DNA from: Pachyseris speciosa
Taxonomy: Eukaryota > Cnidaria > Anthozoa > Scleractinia > Pachyseridae
NCBI GenBank assembly: GCA_016490735.1
Contig: JAEMWC010000358.1
Location: 124,001 to 188,000 of the forward strand
Direction of reading: 5' to 3'
Length of the DNA: 64,000 nt
The position numbers and the translations under genes were made by a program. The number at the start of each line of letters is the position of its first letter. Within the stretch, counting starts at the first letter, position 1. Shown piece by piece: positions 60,256 through 64,000 of the stretch. The notes under the pieces were generated by a model that was not told where the DNA came from, ran no database searches, and saw nothing but the letters and a program-made list of their open reading frames with translations.

Positions 60256-61039
60256 ACCACATAGGTGAATAGTGCTTTTCGCGCGCTGTGATTGGTTAAC
60301 TCGGAGGTGATTAGCAAGTACTATTCACCTTCGAGCAGCCGACGTGCGAGATTTTACAATTTCCGACTGCTTTTCGGTATATTGTTACCACTATTGTTTT
60401 CCTAGAACAAGGATTGAATGCATAATTAATGTATGGGGCTGTGCGGAAATCTTGCCGCCATTTCTTTAGGTACGGTGAATAGAGAAATTGTTCCAATCGA
60501 AACGGCAACAGCAACAATAGCGACGACAACAGCTATCAACAACAACGAATTTTAATTCAAAACAAATGGTTAAATAAAATGACCACCAATCCATGGGATG
60601 TGGCGCGTTAGTATTTATTACAGATATAGCTAATTATGTTTAAAATTTAATTTATGAATGTGCGCTATTCTATAAAAAAAGATTCAAAAAGAAAGGAAAG
60701 TTGGAATGATTGGAAAGCAAACGATAAAACTGCTTGTTGTATGACGTCATACGTACGTCAGGTTATTACGTCATTCAGCCCGGGAACCTTTCGACCTAAC
60801 GTAACGGCGTGCTAAGACCATACTCTTGCATGCATTTTCGACCGTTTCCGATGTATTAAACTTTTTTTTAGTTCATTTCGATTTCGCTGTATAAGGAAGG
60901 TAATTTATATCGATGTTTCCATGTCAACGGTTTCAAAAACACTAACCTTTTTTAGGTCTTTAAGTCGTTTCATTTGCATGCTTGCAAAACGGAGGTTTAA
61001 CAGGATTAAAAAATCTTCGTATTTAAATGGTAAAAAATA

Positions 61040-61128
<89 letters not shown>

Positions 61129-61514
61129 CAGCTTTGTTAGGACGGCGCCCAATGCCAGCTAGTGTGCATAATAAGCAGTCACAAGAAATTATTTCTACGC
61201 ATAGGACCAGATAATTTTTTTTGCAATTCTCCATCGCGGGCTCAATCAACGACAGTGAACTCCCTCTAAGGTGGACACATTCGGGACCAGCTCTTAGTGT
61301 CCGCCTTACAAGGAGATGTAATACAACATGGAGCAATTCGGTCGAGGGCAGGAGAAGGTGTCCTCCTTAGAGAGGTGTCCACTTAACAGGGGCGTCCGCA
61401 TTGAGGGAGTTCACTGCATCTCCAAGGATATTCTCTCTGAAGACATGGTTCCCGTTGCTCGATTCGACACCTTAGTTATTTGAATTTAAAAATGCCCTCC
61501 ATCTACACCACGGC
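60256..61514. other. Intergenic, one mini-palindrome and an AAT array
   Basis: 60261-60333 is bounded by 'aggtgaatagtgctt' and 'aagtactattcacct', a ~70-bp inverted-repeat mini-element. (AAT)n, about 27 units, lies at 61043-61125 and creates a false poly-Leu frame. No gene recognised. Confidence 0.5.
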
Positions 61515-62331
61515 TCACAGTTTAGACTCTCCGAATTCTTTTAAGGTAGTTCTACTCGTTTGAAATGAACTTTTGCTCTCTGCCAGGCGCTGAAGCAGGA
61601 AAGCCCTGTTTTCGGCACTGATTCCCTCACCCAGCTTCCCCGGTGCCTTTTCAATGGTTGTCCTGAGTCTCTTGCTTGTATCAATAGAGCTGTAGAAAAA
61701 GGTCAAGCCCCCAAAAGATTAGATTTCTGTCTCTCCAAACCCATTTAAGTTTAAGTGTTAGAGCGGAAACGCTATCAAAACAACAGCAGTACCGTAGTAC
61801 AGTTGATATTAAATAACTCTTTTTCAAGTTCATTTTGACCTTCTAGTGCGATTTAAGTGTTTCCACTTATATTCCAATGGCTAATACTCTTTCATAAATT
61901 CGTTACTTTTTCGTGCTAAAAAGAGAGTGGCTTGATAAACAACCTCGATTTAACCTCTGTATAACGAAGTCCTCGATATGACGAACAATATTCTTTAGCC
62001 CGACCTTTTAAAATGTTTGGAAAAGGATCTCGATATAACGTAAAGAACCAATTTCCCTACTCCCTTGGCTCTTCGTTAAATCAAGATTCCACTATATCAA
62101 GGGCAACGTGGCAAAGCGAAGAATGGGACAAAATAGGCACGCAAAGTGTGCTAAATCTCTGGCAACAAATGAATATTCAGGGTGTCGTAGGTTGGTTCAC
62201 GTTAACTCACCTTGACCTTTGTTTCCTAGTTTCTGTTCCTTTGACAAAGAAAATAACTACAAGAACAGCTGTGATTGTGGAGATGACAGCAATTGTGACA
62301 ACGACGATCATGATAATCTTAGTTTCAATAT
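61515..62331 (-). CDS. Last two exons of a single-pass membrane protein (partial)
   Basis: Minus strand. The transmembrane exon 62331-62211 (121 nt) follows the acceptor 'cttatttacaaacag', starts in phase 1 and encodes DIETK, then the hydrophobic helix IIMIVVVTIAVISTITAVLV and a basic end (KGTETRKQRS). It ends in phase 2 at 'gtgagt'. The final exon 61689-61515 follows the strong acceptor 'gacctttttctacag', matches phase 2 and encodes a polar tail (SIDTSKRLRTTIEKAPGK... to FGESKL) ending in TGA. The phase-1 entry is the kind used by modular ectodomain exons, which would lie beyond position 64000 or were not recognised. No Tyr motifs are seen in the tail. Family unknown. Confidence 0.65.
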
Positions 62332-63334
62332 CTGTTTGTAAATAAGAAAAATTGAAGTGTTGGTAGGTAGTTGAAGGAAGTTCTTAAAAGGGAACCTCCA
62401 CTCTTCCAACTAAATTGTTGGAAATAATTAGTATATTCTAAATTTTGTTTTAAAACGTGGATGTAACATTTAAGTGTACAAAAATAAAATCGATATCATC
62501 ATCGCCTATTTTCGCTTTTGAATTTCCCGTGCATTTCGTGACGTCATTCAGTTGCCCAATTGTTTAACACAAAGGATTTTCTGATTCATTTGCTTCCTCA
62601 CAATAGCTGCAACCAACAGACATAACGAAATAAAAAATGGTGGCGCCCGGGAAATTTGAAAGTGAAAAAGGGCGTTACTGATACCCAACTTTTTGTGCAC
62701 TTTAAATGCTGCTCCCACGTTATAAACTAAATTCTGGAAACTATAGTAATTATTTCCCCACAATTTAGGGAAATGAACCGAAATTTCAAAGCCATTTTTT
62801 TTCTCTCGAATATGAAAATAGGTCTTTTTTTTTTAATATTTTGAGAGGAAAATAACTTACTAAAAGTAGAAAAAACTTATTTTAAAATGCGGCGAAAGTT
62901 GGGCGTTTCTCACTAAAATTCTAGACAAGAACCTGGGATCTGGTGAATAGTCGTGACGTCACTCGTGTGTACTCAGTCGAGTGCGTCGCTCTGTTTTTAT
63001 GAGTTTCATGGAACAAAAATGCCGAAAAATTACCAAGATTCACTATCGTGACAGAAAGCTTCGACAACGTTCCAGGTTTACTCTTTTTCGCCTTCTCCGC
63101 CATGTTTCATGCCGGAACAGAAACATGGGTGACGTCACTGAAACTTTTTGGCCGCGCGCAAAATGTCTCAAATTTCAGGCCAAGGCGGGAATTTTGGAAC
63201 CCATACAAATAGAGAATCCGCTTCAAGAAAAGGTGGGAAACGACTGAAAATTAAATATGGGGATCATAAGCTATGTAAAAACGTAAAAAAAGATGGTAGT
63301 AAATTTTCGATTCATGTGCGCTTTAGTATCTTTT
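62332..63334. other. Intron or repeats upstream of the transmembrane exon
   Basis: 'aagggaacctccactctt' (~62389) begins a dispersed repeat that also occurs, inverted, at ~34555-34655. The stretch to 63.3 kb contains several 'gtgacgtcac' words. No exon that fits phase 1 could be supported. Confidence 0.4.
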
Positions 63335-63815
63335 CAGACAATATTATGGTAAGCGAGCGTAAGAGCGGAAAAGGAGCCGATTAAATGAACGAATGAACAG
63401 ATGGGGAAACTAGCAAGGAGAGGAATTAACCGATCGATGACAATTCCCATAGATGAATATATGTATTGATGGACGGGCGGACGCACGGACAACCAATGGA
63501 ACCAATAACTTAATGGACAGAAGGAAGAACAAAGCCAAAAGAGGGATCAACAAACCAGGAATCAATGAGCAAGCCCTAGAACGGATCTTGAGCTTTATTC
63601 CACGAAAAAGTCGTAATCCAGGGGATAAAATGTATTAATAGATTTTTCATCCTTAAGACAGCGAGTTATGCGCTGGATAGAGCTATCCGTTCCTTGAACG
63701 ATTGGGGCAATAATGATAATGATCACCTAGATGACTGAATTTCGTGAGAAGAAACAGGTAATGTTGGAGTTATTCGTTGAAAAGGGCATCTTGCAAAGAC
63801 TCTCAGTATCTGTGT
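63335..63815 (+). repeat. Second copy of the 34668-35195 segment
   Basis: Shares 'gcgtaagagcggaaaaggag', 'gggatcaacaaaccaggaat', 'tgaacgattggggcaataat' and 'ggagttattcgttgaaaag' in order and orientation. It continues the segmental duplication begun at 56.86 kb. Confidence 0.85.
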
Positions 63816-64000
63816 ATTGCGTTTGCCTTTTTCGGCGTCTTTGAGGCATTAGAATTTCAAATTTCAATGAGTACTGTTACAATGTCATTCCAAACAACAG
63901 CAAAGTACAGTATGAAGAAATATTGCTCTAGGTTTCTATAATATAGCTTGGCGTGGAAAGAAAACTGAACCCCGCTTGGTTGTTGTGAAACGTATTGGCC
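63816..64000. other. No feature recognised at window end
   Basis: AT-rich sequence after the duplicated segment. Confidence 0.4.

Noticed and set aside
60905..61336. Poly-Leu membrane protein
   Set aside because: Produced by the AAT microsatellite read on the minus strand.

Overview
This looks like eukaryotic nuclear DNA from a cnidarian, most likely an anthozoan such as a stony coral. The grounds are AT-rich sequence, small exons with GT/AG borders, many CR1/L2-like and L1-like LINE relics, tRNA-derived SINEs, numerous short inverted-repeat (MITE-like) elements, and a large multi-SRCR receptor gene. The species call is inference; the rest is read from the sequence. There are no bacterial operons, CRISPR arrays or intact RNA genes.

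The main gene lies on the plus strand at 38.8-53.7 kb. It encodes a type I membrane protein: a signal peptide split over two exons, nine single-exon SRCR domains in strict alternation of two subtypes (A-B-A-B-A-B-A-B-A), two short stalk exons, then a transmembrane and cytoplasmic exon whose tail carries YFEL, YQEL, YQIT and YEEI. Nearly all introns are phase 1, so exons can be duplicated, lost or skipped without changing frame. The locus shows this happening: one A exon has a 1-base deletion, one B exon survives only as a 3' stump, one stalk exon is a dead duplicate, and a decayed B exon lies far upstream at 17 kb.

Other gene pieces, all on the minus strand, are: two exons of an unrecognised CxxC protein (8.7-9.5 kb); a small gene of at least three exons with an internal exon duplication (18.2-20.6 kb); a frameshifted protein-kinase C-lobe (55.6-56.1 kb); and the last two exons of another single-pass membrane protein (61.5-62.3 kb) whose 5' part must lie beyond the window.

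Most of the rest is mobile DNA, and several elements can be delimited exactly by target duplications or by comparison with an unoccupied paralogous copy. (1) 3-7 kb: a 106-bp satellite with three inverted-repeat insertions. (2) 12.2-14.1 kb: a 1710-bp TA-flanked element next to a TTAA-flanked MITE. (3) 23-29 kb: two LINEs, the second split by a TA microsatellite, a MITE, a 447-bp TIR element and a 1382-bp element. (4) That last element has ~443-bp terminal inverted repeats and a 9-bp target duplication; each arm contains a 5S-rRNA-like sequence and the centre holds what looks like the first two exons of a host gene, so it resembles a Pack-MULE. (5) 58.8-60.2 kb: a hAT relic with a recognisable transposase C-terminus.

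A multi-kilobase block recurs three times (14.3-16.2, 31.7-35.2 and 56.9-63.8 kb). Its copies lie near the SRCR pseudo-exon, before the SRCR gene and after it, suggesting the window is part of a segmentally duplicated SRCR cluster.
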